NCBI GenBank assembly: GCA_964620125.1 | Contig: CAZUGQ010000006.1 | Coordinates: 62,001-126,000 of the forward strand | Reading direction: 5' to 3' | DNA length: 64,000 nt | DNA from: OLB6 sp964620125 | GTDB lineage: Bacteria; Bacteroidota; Ignavibacteria; Kapaibacteriales; Kapaibacteriaceae | Shown here: positions 43,111 through 52,716 of the stretch, piece by piece | How positions within the stretch are numbered: position 1 is the first letter of the stretch | Layout: every line of letters begins with the position of its first letter | Translations under genes and position numbers: made by a program | Notes under the pieces: model-generated | The model's input: only the letters and a program-made list of their open reading frames with translations | The model's database searches: none | What the model was told of the DNA's origin: nothing

Positions 43111-43824
43111 ATGGGAAGAGCATTTGAGTTTCGGAGGGCGCGCAAGGAAAAGCGCTGGGCCAACATGGCCCGAACATTCACAAAGTTTGGAAGGGAGATA
43201 TCCATTGCCGTAAAGGCCGGTGGACCCGATGTTGAAACGAATGCCCGCCTACGGGTGGTAGTGCAGAATGCCAAAGCGGCAAACATGCCGAAGGACAACA
43301 TCGAGAGTGCCATCAAGAAGGCCTCCGCGAAGGATGCCGCAGACCTGCTGGAGGTAAACTTCGAAGGATATGGTCCGCACGGTGTTGCGATTTGGGTGGA
43401 AACAGCCACCGACAACAACACACGCACTGTGGCCAACATCCGCTCCTACTTCAACCGAGGAGGCGGGCAATTGGGAACCTCGGGCTCGCTAGAGTTCATC
43501 TTTACGAGAAAGGGAGTGTTCACCATTCCAATCGCGGGTACAGACAGAGAAACCTTGGAAATGCTTCTCATCGAAAATGGTGCTGAAGACATTGTTGAGC
43601 AGGACGACGAGCTGATCGTATATACCTCCTTCGAGGATTTTATCGGCATGCAGCGAGCATTGGAAGGGGCTGGGGTGGCTGTGGCATCGGCTGAACTACG
43701 CCGAGTGCCCAACTCTACCGTAACCGTAACGGATGAACAAGCCGAAGACATCATCAAACTCATCGAGCGGATTGAAGAGGATGACGATGTACAGAATGTG
43801 TTTCACAACATGAATGAAGACTGA
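43111..43824 (+). CDS. yebC: YebC/PmpR family DNA-binding regulatory/translation protein
   Basis: 237 residues. The N-terminal MGRAFEFRRARKEKRWANMA, then FTKFGREISIAVKAGG and NARLRVVVQNAKAANMPKDNI, are the Bacteroidota-type YebC signature; the acidic C-terminus (ERIEEDDDVQNVFHNMNED) is family-typical. Members act as transcription regulators or as translation factors that relieve ribosome stalling at proline runs. Its last base is the first base of the purF start (TGATG at 43822-43826), so translation is coupled to purF. Confidence 0.95.
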   Translation: MGRAFEFRRARKEKRWANMARTFTKFGREISIAVKAGGPDVETNARLRVVVQNAKAANMPKDNIESAIKKASAKDAADLLEVNFEGYGPHGVAIWVETATDNNTRTVANIRSYFNRGGGQLGTSGSLEFIFTRKGVFTIPIAGTDRETLEMLLIENGAEDIVEQDDELIVYTSFEDFIGMQRALEGAGVAVASAELRRVPNSTVTVTDEQAEDIIKLIERIEEDDDVQNVFHNMNED

Positions 43825-45281
43825 TGTGCGCAATCGTTGGAGTCTTTAACCACCCCAAGGCATCGGTGCTCACGTATTATGCCCTCCATGCACTACAGCA
43901 TCGTGGGCAGGAGGCAAGTGGCATCGTTACCATGTATAAGGACGCCAACAAGGACCGGATGCGATTTGGTGTTCACAAGGGCGAAGGACTGGTATTGGAC
44001 GTCTTCAGCGAGCATAAGGTGTTTGAGAACACGCTTACCGGCAGAATGGCCATCGGACACAACAGGTACTCCACCACCGGTTCAAACTCGCTAGCTAATA
44101 TCCAGCCATTCCACTTTTCCTATACCGCCGGATTGTTTGCACTGGCACACAACGGCAACCTTACGAATACCTATCAGCTTCGTGAACAACTCAAGCGTGA
44201 TGGAGCCATCTTTCAAACAACGACCGACAGCGAGATCTTCATGCATCTCATCGCTCGTTCGCGTCAGCCCACCCAGGTGGAACAGGTTCGCGAAGCCGTG
44301 CGCGCTGCACGTGGTGCATACTCGCTAGTGATGATGGGTGAAGGTGCGATGTATGCCTCGCGGGATCCACATGGTTTTCGACCACTCTGCGTTGGCACAC
44401 TTGAACACGACGAGGGTACGGCGTACATCGTTGCTAGTGAATCATGCGCCCTGGATATTCTTAGTGCACAGTACCTTCGAGATGTTGAACACAATGAAAT
44501 TCTTGTGTTCGATGAGCGGACGATACAGTCGGGAGAGCTTCCGTCCCATTACATAAACGACGCCATGGAAGAGGGCAGGCACTGCGTGTTCGAGTACGTG
44601 TACTTCTCGCGGCCTGATTCGATGATTTTTGGTCACCCGGTCGACAAGGTTCGCCGCAAGCTTGGAAAGAACCTTGCAGAAGAAAGTCCTGTAGAAGGCA
44701 CGGAAGAAGACAAGGTTGTAGTTATTGCCGTTCCGGATTCCGGCAACACAGCAACCCTGGGCTATGCCCGCGTGAATGAGAAGAAGTACCCAACGCGGTA
44801 TGAGATTGGTCTGATCCGATCACATTACGTTGGTCGAACGTTCATCGCACCTGGTCAGGACAGCCGCGAATTCAAGGTCAAGACAAAGTTCAATGTTGTT
44901 CGCGGAGTGCTCGAGGGATATCGAGTGGTGGTGGTAGACGACAGCATTGTACGCGGCACTACGTCGCGGGCACTGGTAAGTCTCATTCGTGAAGCCAAAC
45001 CGCGCGAAGTACACCTGCGAATCACATCGCCCCCTGTACGATTCCCTTGCCGATACGGCATGGACTTTCCAAGTAGGGAGGAGCTTGTTGCCAATCATTT
45101 CGACGACGAGCAACAGATAGCGGCATCACTCGGTGCAGACTCACTCAAGTACCTCAGTGTTGAAGGTTTGATGGATGCCGTGCCACACGGTCCTGGTACA
45201 GGATATTGCGATGCATGTTTTACCGGCAACTATCCTGTGCCAATAGATGTTCACGCATCAAAAACGTCCATCGAAGACTAA
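43824..45281 (+). CDS. purF: amidophosphoribosyltransferase
   Basis: 485 residues. The N-terminal MCAIVGVFNHPKASVLTYYALHALQHRGQEASG places the glutaminase Cys at position 2, with no propeptide. The PRTase motif VVVVDDSIVRGTTSRALV near residue 370 is intact. Cys residues in FPCRYGM and GYCDACFTGNYPVPID match the ligand region of the B. subtilis 4Fe-4S class, although not every ligand can be checked by eye. It catalyses the first committed step of purine synthesis. The gene is one base into the yebC stop and is followed three bases later by a small membrane protein gene. Confidence 0.96.
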   Translation: MCAIVGVFNHPKASVLTYYALHALQHRGQEASGIVTMYKDANKDRMRFGVHKGEGLVLDVFSEHKVFENTLTGRMAIGHNRYSTTGSNSLANIQPFHFSYTAGLFALAHNGNLTNTYQLREQLKRDGAIFQTTTDSEIFMHLIARSRQPTQVEQVREAVRAARGAYSLVMMGEGAMYASRDPHGFRPLCVGTLEHDEGTAYIVASESCALDILSAQYLRDVEHNEILVFDERTIQSGELPSHYINDAMEEGRHCVFEYVYFSRPDSMIFGHPVDKVRRKLGKNLAEESPVEGTEEDKVVVIAVPDSGNTATLGYARVNEKKYPTRYEIGLIRSHYVGRTFIAPGQDSREFKVKTKFNVVRGVLEGYRVVVVDDSIVRGTTSRALVSLIREAKPREVHLRITSPPVRFPCRYGMDFPSREELVANHFDDEQQIAASLGADSLKYLSVEGLMDAVPHGPGTGYCDACFTGNYPVPIDVHASKTSIED

Positions 45282-45284
45282 CAC

Positions 45285-45923
45285 ATGGCCAAACCGTCGA
45301 AACAGGGATGGATTTACGTCCTTGCCACATTCGCTTTACTTGCAGTTGCTGCCGTTGTTCTCTCGATCCTGTATCGTGAGCGGCCTAAGCCAACCGAGGT
45401 GCTCGACCGAAAGAAGAGGGCGAATGCTACTAGGGTTGTGTATGCAGTTGTATTCAGCACGGTTTCTGATGCGAACCGCAAACGGATAATCGAAGGGATA
45501 ACGGCCGACCTTGGAGCGGACACCACACATACCGATTTTGTGATTGGAAGCACCGTTGCTGACCCGTGGTGTGCAAGCATGGCAGAGTATAAACATCAGC
45601 TTAGCAAGGCGATGTCTGCCTCAAGCCCCCTACCCATCGGCAAACAAACGCTTATCCTATCGATGATTGCTGGGTTTTTGAATAAGAGCGACTTGCCAGC
45701 CCGCATATACCTGATCGGGAAACTGAATGCAGATGACATCACTGATCGGTCCGCGAAAGCCATTGCAACTCGAACGGAGCAAACAGTGGCAGCAATGAGC
45801 TGGCGCAACAACGCTCGAGCACCCGTGCAGGTGATTAGCTACCTGGACACTGCTGCAAACACCGTTACAGCCACGTACGCAGGCATGTTCGAAGGCAAAT
45901 CCTTTACGATGATTCGTCGGTAA
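45285..45923 (+). CDS. hypothetical single-pass membrane protein
   Basis: 212 residues with one N-terminal membrane helix (VLATFALLAVAAVVLSILY, residues ~11-29) and a soluble remainder of alternating strands and helices (VVYAVVFSTVSDANRKRIIEG, then TDFVIGSTVADPWC, then ILSMIAGFLNKSDLPARIYLIGKL). Topology suggests a cytoplasmic N-terminus with the rest in the periplasm. The VVYAVVFS...IYLIGKL layout suggests a Rossmann- or vWA-like alpha/beta fold, but I do not recognise a family. It begins three bases after purF, so it is cotranscribed. Confidence 0.55.
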   Translation: MAKPSKQGWIYVLATFALLAVAAVVLSILYRERPKPTEVLDRKKRANATRVVYAVVFSTVSDANRKRIIEGITADLGADTTHTDFVIGSTVADPWCASMAEYKHQLSKAMSASSPLPIGKQTLILSMIAGFLNKSDLPARIYLIGKLNADDITDRSAKAIATRTEQTVAAMSWRNNARAPVQVISYLDTAANTVTATYAGMFEGKSFTMIRR

Positions 45924-45964
45924 CCATTGGTGCGAATCAATACAACTCATCACTGAGGGCCACG

Positions 45965-47326
45965 TTATTTGGCCGTAATCACAATCTCCGTTCTTCTATT
46001 GAGCGACCTACCAAACTCCGTACTATTCGAGGCTATCGGTTTGGTTGGGCCATAACCCACTGTTTGCACTCTTCGAGGATCGATACCACCTTTCACGATG
46101 TAGGCCTTTACACTTTCTGCCCTACGTTCACTAAGACTCTGGTTCAAACTTGCTGAACCCACATTGTCTGTATGTCCTTCAACTCGGATACGCATGGACG
46201 GGCGTTTGGACATGAAGTCGATCAACACGTCGAGTTCTTCAACCTTTGTGTTCAGCACTGCGCTATTGGTAGGGAACAACAGGTTTTCGATGATGAACTT
46301 GCGACCGATTTCTACGATGGGGATGAGTTGCTTTACCAGTGCCTTTTTTCGTTCATCGAGGATGGATACCTCGATGCTATCGCGCATCGTTTTTGCATCG
46401 CTGCGATACGAGATGGCGTAGAGGTTAGTAAGCTGGGTGCTGTATTGGTCAAGGATGCGTGAGAACGGCTGCCGAATGTCGTAGAGAGCACCGCGAGTTC
46501 CTTCCGCTAGTTGGCGATATCCAGCAAGGTCGGGCGACGAGATGCAAAAGATGCGAACCTTGTTGTTGCGCATGTTCTCCACGGCCGACTGAGTGTCCCA
46601 GTATGTTCGGCCGTTGCCCTTTTCTCCGAACTGGTGATACGGTGCATCGCTAATCAGCACAAGCACCTTATTCGCCGCCGGATTCCACCGTGTGTTGATG
46701 CCCTCGCGTATCGCCTCGAGTGCGTTTTCCTTTTCATCGAACCCTCCACTGGCAAACACCTTGTTTAACCAGGTAAGAAATTCCTTCACATCGGTGGTTG
46801 GCTGATGAACTTCTTCCACGATGTCCGAGAACAGGATGAGCCCTAATCGATACTCAATTCCGCGGGTTCGCAGCGCTTCGACAAACTTTTCGATGTTGTT
46901 CTTTACGCCGTTGATGTAGGCCTGCATGGTGCCGGTCACGTCAACCAGGAACACGAAGTCTACCGGAATGCGCTCGCTGATATCGATTTTCTCAATGCTT
47001 ACAACAGGCTTTTCTTCGCCGTCCTGCACCACCGTGAGCGACGATGGATCTACAGTTTCCATCACGCGATTGCTGTCGTCGTACACCTCTACAATAAGCT
47101 TTACCAGCGGGAATTTGCTGATGTCCACATTCTGGATAGTGAGGGACAGACCTTCGAGTTTGCTGCGCAGCTTGGCCTGTTCGGCCGAAGCTTTAATCTT
47201 CTCCGCGCTATCTGCAGGAGTAGTCTGTGCACAAATGGGTACAGTAGTGCACAGAAGGCAGATAAAACACAAAAGGGCGTACGTGATGCACGCCCTCTGT
47301 GAAACATGTCCAGGATGATGCAGCAT
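45965..47326 (-). CDS. vWA domain protein with OmpA-like peptidoglycan-binding C-terminus
   Basis: 453 residues from ATG 47326, signal peptide ending near CTTVPICAQ. Residues ~55-100 form a small beta domain (VEVYDDSNRVMETVDPSSLTVVQDGEEKPV). A von Willebrand A domain follows, with a variant MIDAS, VFLVDVTGTMQAYI (D-x-T-G-T in place of D-x-S-x-S). The C-terminal ~115 residues are OmpA-like, with VEGHTDNVGSASLNQSLSERRAESV and VQTVGYGPTKPIAS, which bind peptidoglycan. No beta-barrel is present. It is the last gene of a four-gene minus-strand operon (spacings of 20-31 bases), so it may anchor that machine to the cell wall. Confidence 0.85.
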   Translation of the reverse strand: MLHHPGHVSQRACITYALLCFICLLCTTVPICAQTTPADSAEKIKASAEQAKLRSKLEGLSLTIQNVDISKFPLVKLIVEVYDDSNRVMETVDPSSLTVVQDGEEKPVVSIEKIDISERIPVDFVFLVDVTGTMQAYINGVKNNIEKFVEALRTRGIEYRLGLILFSDIVEEVHQPTTDVKEFLTWLNKVFASGGFDEKENALEAIREGINTRWNPAANKVLVLISDAPYHQFGEKGNGRTYWDTQSAVENMRNNKVRIFCISSPDLAGYRQLAEGTRGALYDIRQPFSRILDQYSTQLTNLYAISYRSDAKTMRDSIEVSILDERKKALVKQLIPIVEIGRKFIIENLLFPTNSAVLNTKVEELDVLIDFMSKRPSMRIRVEGHTDNVGSASLNQSLSERRAESVKAYIVKGGIDPRRVQTVGYGPTKPIASNSTEFGRSLNRRTEIVITAK

Positions 47327-47346
47327 CAATCCGGCTTGGTAGTCCG

Positions 47347-48738
47347 TCAGAAGTTGAGTCGTAGGACTGGAGACACCATGAAGAAGTGTTCGATTTCCCA
47401 TGGAGCAGCATCGCGAAGCGGGGTGCTGTATCGGCCTTCTACATACAGCCACTCACCAAGAATCGGAACGTAAGCCCGACCGAGCAAGATTTGGTTTGAG
47501 TACTGTATGCTCAAGCCGAACGGGAACGATCCCTGGTTGCGGTACTCAGCCTTTGCGTAGATCCAATCCAGTGCTTCATCGGGGTGAAACAATCCAAGAC
47601 CGTTCACTCCATCAACACCAAGGTAGGTTGTTCCAGCAAGCGTATCGTCGAAAACGGCAGCTTCACGAACTTCATAGTAGTTCATACCAACATCGAACCG
47701 GAAAAAGTTTTCTGGCCCCTTAGATCCCAACCAAACGTTGTAGAACAACGTTGCCTGACCGGTAGTGCGCAGCAGGTATGCAATACCGTACGGATCAACT
47801 GGATAGCTAGGCGCAGTTACACGCCGGTTCCCGATGTCGAACACGTAGTACGTTCCCGCATCAATGGCATCTTCTGGGGAAATACCCTGCAGTGGTAATT
47901 CCAGGTTAAGTCCTATACCGAACTGCGGATGCATTGGTAAATGGAAGTCCAAGCCCCCTACCAACTTCCCACCGGTGCCCGCATTGAGTTTACGTCCAGG
48001 AATAAAATCCAGAAGGCGGTCCTGGCCGTCCAGCGAGCCAGTAAGCCGGTATCCGAAACCGAGTCGGGCATTGAGCAAGTAGGGAATACCAACGCGGGTA
48101 GCCATGTCGGTGTTGGTGTACAGGGGGCGCTGCAGTTGAACACGGCTTTCGCCCGACGACCAATAATGGTAGCCAACTTGATCCGTACCGGTGCTAGCCT
48201 TCAGCCAGAAGCCACTCTTGCCAATCTTCAGCACCTGATCAAATGCCGACAGGGTGAAGGCATGCGTTACGTTGGTGGGCTCCATGTAGTTGATGATCTC
48301 ATCGGCCTGTGCTGCCGATGCAGGGGTAGCCGGTGGAATGTCTACATAACAATATGGTCTGTTTCGTTCGCTCAGGAGCGTACCAAGCTTGCGCATGTTC
48401 TGCACAATCTCGGCTGCCACCATTTTTTCTGAGCCACATTCGATGAGAATCAGGTCGTATGGTTGATCCGAGGCATTTGTTGGAATCGGGGCAGACGTAA
48501 CAACAATGTTGTTCAGGTCTAAACGATCCGGATCGTATCCCATCAACGCAAACGTTTGTTTGATCTGAACGTTGAGGTTTGGTTCGCACACTCGCCAGCG
48601 CGGAAAGTACTGGAGTATCTCCGGGTCGATGGTTTTCAACGCTTCAACAATTGCGTCTGTATTCTGGGCCTTCATCGCTGGCGTTGCCACACCCACCAGC
48701 GCCGCTGCGGCGGCAAGGACGATAATCACTCTGTTCAT
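47347..48738 (-). CDS. outer-membrane protein of the GldM-like operon, unknown
   Basis: 463 residues from ATG 48738, signal peptide ending AMKAQ. The N-terminal ~140 residues look soluble (EILQYFPRWRVCEPNLNVQIKQ, then LILIECGSEKMVAAEIVQNMRKLG); the remainder alternates hydrophobic and polar residues like a transmembrane beta-barrel and ends in the Phe of HFFMVSPVLRLNF, as outer-membrane proteins do. No family is recognised. Two Cys in the N-terminal part (near residues 53 and 110) could form a disulfide. It is the third gene of the operon, 20 bases upstream of the vWA-OmpA gene. Confidence 0.6.
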   Translation of the reverse strand: MNRVIIVLAAAAALVGVATPAMKAQNTDAIVEALKTIDPEILQYFPRWRVCEPNLNVQIKQTFALMGYDPDRLDLNNIVVTSAPIPTNASDQPYDLILIECGSEKMVAAEIVQNMRKLGTLLSERNRPYCYVDIPPATPASAAQADEIINYMEPTNVTHAFTLSAFDQVLKIGKSGFWLKASTGTDQVGYHYWSSGESRVQLQRPLYTNTDMATRVGIPYLLNARLGFGYRLTGSLDGQDRLLDFIPGRKLNAGTGGKLVGGLDFHLPMHPQFGIGLNLELPLQGISPEDAIDAGTYYVFDIGNRRVTAPSYPVDPYGIAYLLRTTGQATLFYNVWLGSKGPENFFRFDVGMNYYEVREAAVFDDTLAGTTYLGVDGVNGLGLFHPDEALDWIYAKAEYRNQGSFPFGLSIQYSNQILLGRAYVPILGEWLYVEGRYSTPLRDAAPWEIEHFFMVSPVLRLNF

Positions 48739-48769
48739 GCTGTACACCAGGGTTCGGTAGGGGGCTTCG

Positions 48770-50431
48770 TTAGAAGTTGAAGATGAATCGTACGGCTGGA
48801 ATCACAACGGCACTTTGTTCCCACAGTCGTGGATCGCGGAACACGGGTGCAAACACGCGGGTGTCAAGGCGCAGTGCGAAGTTGTCGATAACGGGTATGT
48901 GAAGCCATGCCGTACCGAGGATCGTTTCGTCGAAGTAGCTCAGTGTAAAGCCGGCAGGTGTAGACCAACTACGAGTCATGAACTCGATTCTACCCGAAAC
49001 TCCACCAACTGTGGTGTTCTTTACGTTGCGGAAATCAACGGAGTCGGTTCCGGAGTTGAATTCCGACCAGCTTTCCATTCCGTAGATCGTGCCGCCAAGA
49101 CGCAAACGGAACATGAAATCCTTGTCGATGGCAATGGCAAACGAGTACTGAACATTAGCGTGGTAGCGCACCAGATAGTCTTCGTACCTGTTGGTTTCTG
49201 GGTTCAAAACCATGTGGTCGCTCTTTACGGCATCATCGAACACATAACTCATCGACACGTTGAACACACCGCTTTCATCAATCACACGAATTGGAAAGTC
49301 GAAGGCACCATTAACACCCACGCCTCCATGAGTCATCGTCTGAGTATTTCCAAAGCTGCTGCTCAGATTACTCCAACCACTGCTTGGAAGTATCAGACCA
49401 AGACGGGATGAACCCCACAGGGCGTTCAATGCCATGCGCTCTGACCACAAGGACGGATAGTTGATATCCTCCAAACCATACTTCAATTCAACACCGTACT
49501 TGGGTAGGTTATTGTTGGTGGCCTGCGTACTGTCTACGATCATGTTGCCATAGTCATTGATGGCCGTTCTCTCATACCTTCTGTATGAAACACCGTCTGC
49601 CACGCTCACGATCACTTCGTTGTTGTTCATGTAGTCCTGCGGCAACCCATCCGTGATTCGGATATACGTCTGTGTATTGTCTTCCGAAATGCCAATGGTG
49701 TTGCCGTACTTCTTGTCAACAAAGCGAATGCCTTCCTCACCGATGCCTTGTGCTTCGGGGGTTACGTTTTCGTAGTTGCTTTGCTTTACCTGATTGGTAA
49801 GGTACTCGAGCAAGTTGTTTGCTGCTGTTCCGCCTAACAGGTCGCGCCCTTTTTCAGCCTTACCATCCATGAGGTACTGCTTTTCGAGATCGGCACTCTG
49901 CAGCTGCTGAGCCATGATTACGTCGGTTGGCGGATCTAGGTCATTGCGCATGGAGCGGCCTGCGGCACTGCTTGTTTGAACCAGCAAGGCAATTACCTGG
50001 AAGTTGCCATCGCGTGACACACGTGTTGTAACCAGGTATGCCTTGCGGAACTGTGCGCTTTCCCAAGCCATCTTTTGAGCATAGTAGCGCTCGTACGCCT
50101 TACAACCCGGATACTTGAGGATTTTTTCGATTTCCTTTTCATCCATACTGGATGGGTCGGCAACGTATCCTTCAACATCGGACTGAGCCCTACACTGTCT
50201 GGCTTCATCCGACATCTGTGGCTCTGCCGGGCCAAGCAGGATGTTGAGTTTTCGAACTGAGCCAAGCTCGTCGGCATCTGGAACTTTATAGACCGACACC
50301 ATGCCATATCGCCAGTTCTTGAACCGCAGAAGGAGGTTCTTCACCTCCGAGGTCTGCTGAGCCGCAGTCGGTACGGATGTACCCAAGAGTACTGCTAGCA
50401 GAACCATTGTTGTTGTTGTGCGCGTCATCAT
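48770..50431 (-). CDS. outer-membrane protein of the GldM-like operon, unknown
   Basis: 553 residues, signal peptide MVLLAVLLGTSVPTAAQQ. A soluble N-terminal region (residues ~25-250; LLRFKNWRYGMVSVYKVPDADE, then GCKAYERYYAQKMAWESAQF) is followed by a beta-strand-rich segment that ends SAVVIPAVRFIFNF, an outer-membrane barrel terminus. Two Cys (QCRAQS and YPGCKAYE) lie in the N-terminal part. I do not recognise a family. It sits between the GldM-like gene (22 bases) and the other outer-membrane gene. The similar layout of the two (periplasmic domain plus barrel) suggests that they occupy the same complex. Confidence 0.6.
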   Translation of the reverse strand: MMTRTTTTMVLLAVLLGTSVPTAAQQTSEVKNLLLRFKNWRYGMVSVYKVPDADELGSVRKLNILLGPAEPQMSDEARQCRAQSDVEGYVADPSSMDEKEIEKILKYPGCKAYERYYAQKMAWESAQFRKAYLVTTRVSRDGNFQVIALLVQTSSAAGRSMRNDLDPPTDVIMAQQLQSADLEKQYLMDGKAEKGRDLLGGTAANNLLEYLTNQVKQSNYENVTPEAQGIGEEGIRFVDKKYGNTIGISEDNTQTYIRITDGLPQDYMNNNEVIVSVADGVSYRRYERTAINDYGNMIVDSTQATNNNLPKYGVELKYGLEDINYPSLWSERMALNALWGSSRLGLILPSSGWSNLSSSFGNTQTMTHGGVGVNGAFDFPIRVIDESGVFNVSMSYVFDDAVKSDHMVLNPETNRYEDYLVRYHANVQYSFAIAIDKDFMFRLRLGGTIYGMESWSEFNSGTDSVDFRNVKNTTVGGVSGRIEFMTRSWSTPAGFTLSYFDETILGTAWLHIPVIDNFALRLDTRVFAPVFRDPRLWEQSAVVIPAVRFIFNF

Positions 50432-50453
50432 GCCTTGTATTCGAAATTTGAGG

Positions 50454-52610
50454 TCAGTTGCTCACAGACACAGTTTTCGTTACCTGTCGGGGTTTGGATT
50501 CCGCCCCTTCCGCCGAAGCGGTTGCCGAGACTGTTACCTGTACGCTTCCCTTCACCTGACCACGGGTGAGGGGCCAGCGATCTCCCTGAAGTTTTAGAGT
50601 CACTTCATATTTATTACCCGACACTTTTCGAGGCTTACCCACCGGCACAACGCGATATGTTGTGTTTGTTCGCAGGTCAAGCACATCGGAGCTCTTCACC
50701 ACCACGTTTACTGCACCAATGTTGGCTCGTTGTCCATCAGAGGAAATGGTTGGTGGCTTTACTTCGAAGTCGGTGACCAGGAACTCGCCCGTTGTATTGT
50801 CGGTAATAGAACTCGCCTTCATCTCGGTGGTCACGATGACAGGTTTCTTCAATCCAACCTCACCTGTACCACTCCAAATGGGTACTACCTCGCCAGACCG
50901 TGGATCCTTCCAGGCAACGTTCAACTTTACGTTTGTGGCACCGGGTGGAACTACTACATTATCAGACAGCTGCACGTTGAGTTTGCGCAATGGGGCGATT
51001 TGTGTTCCGGCTCCCATGTCGAATTGCATGATGAATTCGCTGGATTTGATGCTACTACCAGATGATGGCACCACCACAAGTTCGATTGGGTCACCCCAGG
51101 AAACTTCCATGTAGCTCTTCACCTCGTCCTCGTTCGTGATTCCCGACGGGTACACGTACACCGAGCACAGGGCAGGCTCGCTTCGTTTCGGACCGTTGCT
51201 CTGCACGAGTTCATAGACGTATGGTTCATCACGTGGGGCCAACGACCCTGCAATGGGTATCTCCAGATTCTTTGCTACCCAGCGAGTACTTCCACTGCCG
51301 GAAGAGCTGGCTGTTGCACCACTTTCAACGACCGAAGCAGAACCTGGTTGCTGTGCAAATTCAGTTTTACCGTTTGCCGGTGTAACCTCCATCGGAAGAA
51401 CAAGCTTGGTAAGCTTGTCGAATACGCGCACAACAGTTTCCAGATTGGCAATCTTTGGATCGGTAATCTGCGGTGTGGGTTTTAGAACTCGAATGTTGAA
51501 TTCCATCTGCCCCATGTTGCGGTCAAACGTATTTTCTGCCTTGATTCCAGGTGTGGTAAGCTTCACGATGGCACCGTATAGCTGGATTCGGGCCTTCGTG
51601 GGCAGGTCGTCCGTCTCATTCTTCAGATCATTAATCGTTTGCTCGAACTTGGCAAAGTCCGTCTTCACCATTTCAGCTGGCGGTAACCCTTCGGTATTTC
51701 GGAGCAATTCTTCGCGAACCTTCAGCAGATCCTTCACCTTGAGCTGAACTGTGCCAATGTTCACCTTTTCTTCTGGATCTATGTCAATGTTCTCTGCACC
51801 TTCCTTAATGCTCACGCCAAGAATCTGATTCGTGCGTGAAGAGAATCGAAGCTTATACCACCCAGCTTCACGAGGTTCGAAATTCACTACGAAGCAGCGC
51901 TTCTTTCGCGATATCTCCGTTCCCAGCTTATTGGTTTCGTCTAACGAATAGTATAGTTCTGGCTCGGTTGATCTTCCCGGTTTGAACGGTGTTGACTGAG
52001 GCACGGTGTATTCAGCTTGCTTCAACAGTTCCTGCATCCGCGCATTGAACTTGGCGGGCTCGGAACGGAATTGAGAAAAGGCTTCCTTGAGCTTTTTCTC
52101 CATTTCGTTGATTTTCAAATCAAGTGTAGCTGTAGCCTTCAGTTGCCACGCAGTTGAGTCCTGAGGCACAGATTCACTGCTTTGATCGTTGCTGTAGAAA
52201 ACATCGTATCTCAGATCCGACACATTCGAGAGTTTCAGGAATCTGCGCATGCGCTCTTCGTAATCCTCCGGCTCCTCGCTTTCCTGCATCTTCAAACTGG
52301 ATACAACGTCCGTAATACCTACTTCAACCAGGTACTTGCGTTCCGGCTTGATATCGGCGCCTATAGCCTCCTTTACATTAACGCCTGGAGGCGGAATGGT
52401 AATCTGATCTTGTGGACGCGTGTTGATTCCTTCCGAGCCAGCACCAACCTGAAGCTGAGAAAGGATGCTCTCAACGATGCGCATCGACTCTTTTTGCTTT
52501 GCAATCAAATGCTCTTCGGCCTCGTCGCGCTCCACGATGATAATCAGGAGCTCGAGAATTACAGCCAAATAGAGCACGAAGTAGACTTTACCTGCTCCAC
52601 CCTTCGACAT
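50454..52610 (-). CDS. GldM-like single-pass inner-membrane protein with large periplasmic region
   Basis: 718 residues. A short N-terminus (MSKGGAGK) precedes one membrane helix (VYFVLYLAVILELLIIIVE, residues ~9-27) that contains a buried glutamate; a charged helix (RDEAEEHLIAKQKESMRIV) follows, then a coiled-coil-like segment and a series of Ig-like beta domains to the C-terminus (VQVTVSATASAEG). This is the architecture of GldM/PorM, the periplasmic arm of the T9SS rotary motor, but sequence identity cannot be tested here and gldK/gldL are absent. GGAGG lies upstream of the ATG. It heads the four-gene envelope operon. An alternative is a distinct trans-envelope scaffold. Confidence 0.5.
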   Translation of the reverse strand: MSKGGAGKVYFVLYLAVILELLIIIVERDEAEEHLIAKQKESMRIVESILSQLQVGAGSEGINTRPQDQITIPPPGVNVKEAIGADIKPERKYLVEVGITDVVSSLKMQESEEPEDYEERMRRFLKLSNVSDLRYDVFYSNDQSSESVPQDSTAWQLKATATLDLKINEMEKKLKEAFSQFRSEPAKFNARMQELLKQAEYTVPQSTPFKPGRSTEPELYYSLDETNKLGTEISRKKRCFVVNFEPREAGWYKLRFSSRTNQILGVSIKEGAENIDIDPEEKVNIGTVQLKVKDLLKVREELLRNTEGLPPAEMVKTDFAKFEQTINDLKNETDDLPTKARIQLYGAIVKLTTPGIKAENTFDRNMGQMEFNIRVLKPTPQITDPKIANLETVVRVFDKLTKLVLPMEVTPANGKTEFAQQPGSASVVESGATASSSGSGSTRWVAKNLEIPIAGSLAPRDEPYVYELVQSNGPKRSEPALCSVYVYPSGITNEDEVKSYMEVSWGDPIELVVVPSSGSSIKSSEFIMQFDMGAGTQIAPLRKLNVQLSDNVVVPPGATNVKLNVAWKDPRSGEVVPIWSGTGEVGLKKPVIVTTEMKASSITDNTTGEFLVTDFEVKPPTISSDGQRANIGAVNVVVKSSDVLDLRTNTTYRVVPVGKPRKVSGNKYEVTLKLQGDRWPLTRGQVKGSVQVTVSATASAEGAESKPRQVTKTVSVSN

Positions 52611-52658
52611 ATCCTACCTCCACACTGGTAAGGGGCTAGCTCTTTGCTTGCCGTGACC

Positions 52659-52701
52659 GCGAACGGGAATTCCGTCAATTAATGACGGAATCCCCGTTCG
52701 C
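52659..52701. terminator. strong 19-bp hairpin after the Cys-rich gene
   Basis: Arms at 52659-52677 and 52683-52701 (GCGAACGGGAATTCCGTCA and its complement with one mismatch) with an ATTAA loop. It lies just downstream of the Cys-rich gene (minus strand stop at 52717) and before the GldM-like operon. There is no long T run, so it could be a terminator, an mRNA-stability hairpin or a protein-binding site. Confidence 0.6.
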
Positions 52702-52716
52702 GCGATTTCCGTCAGT

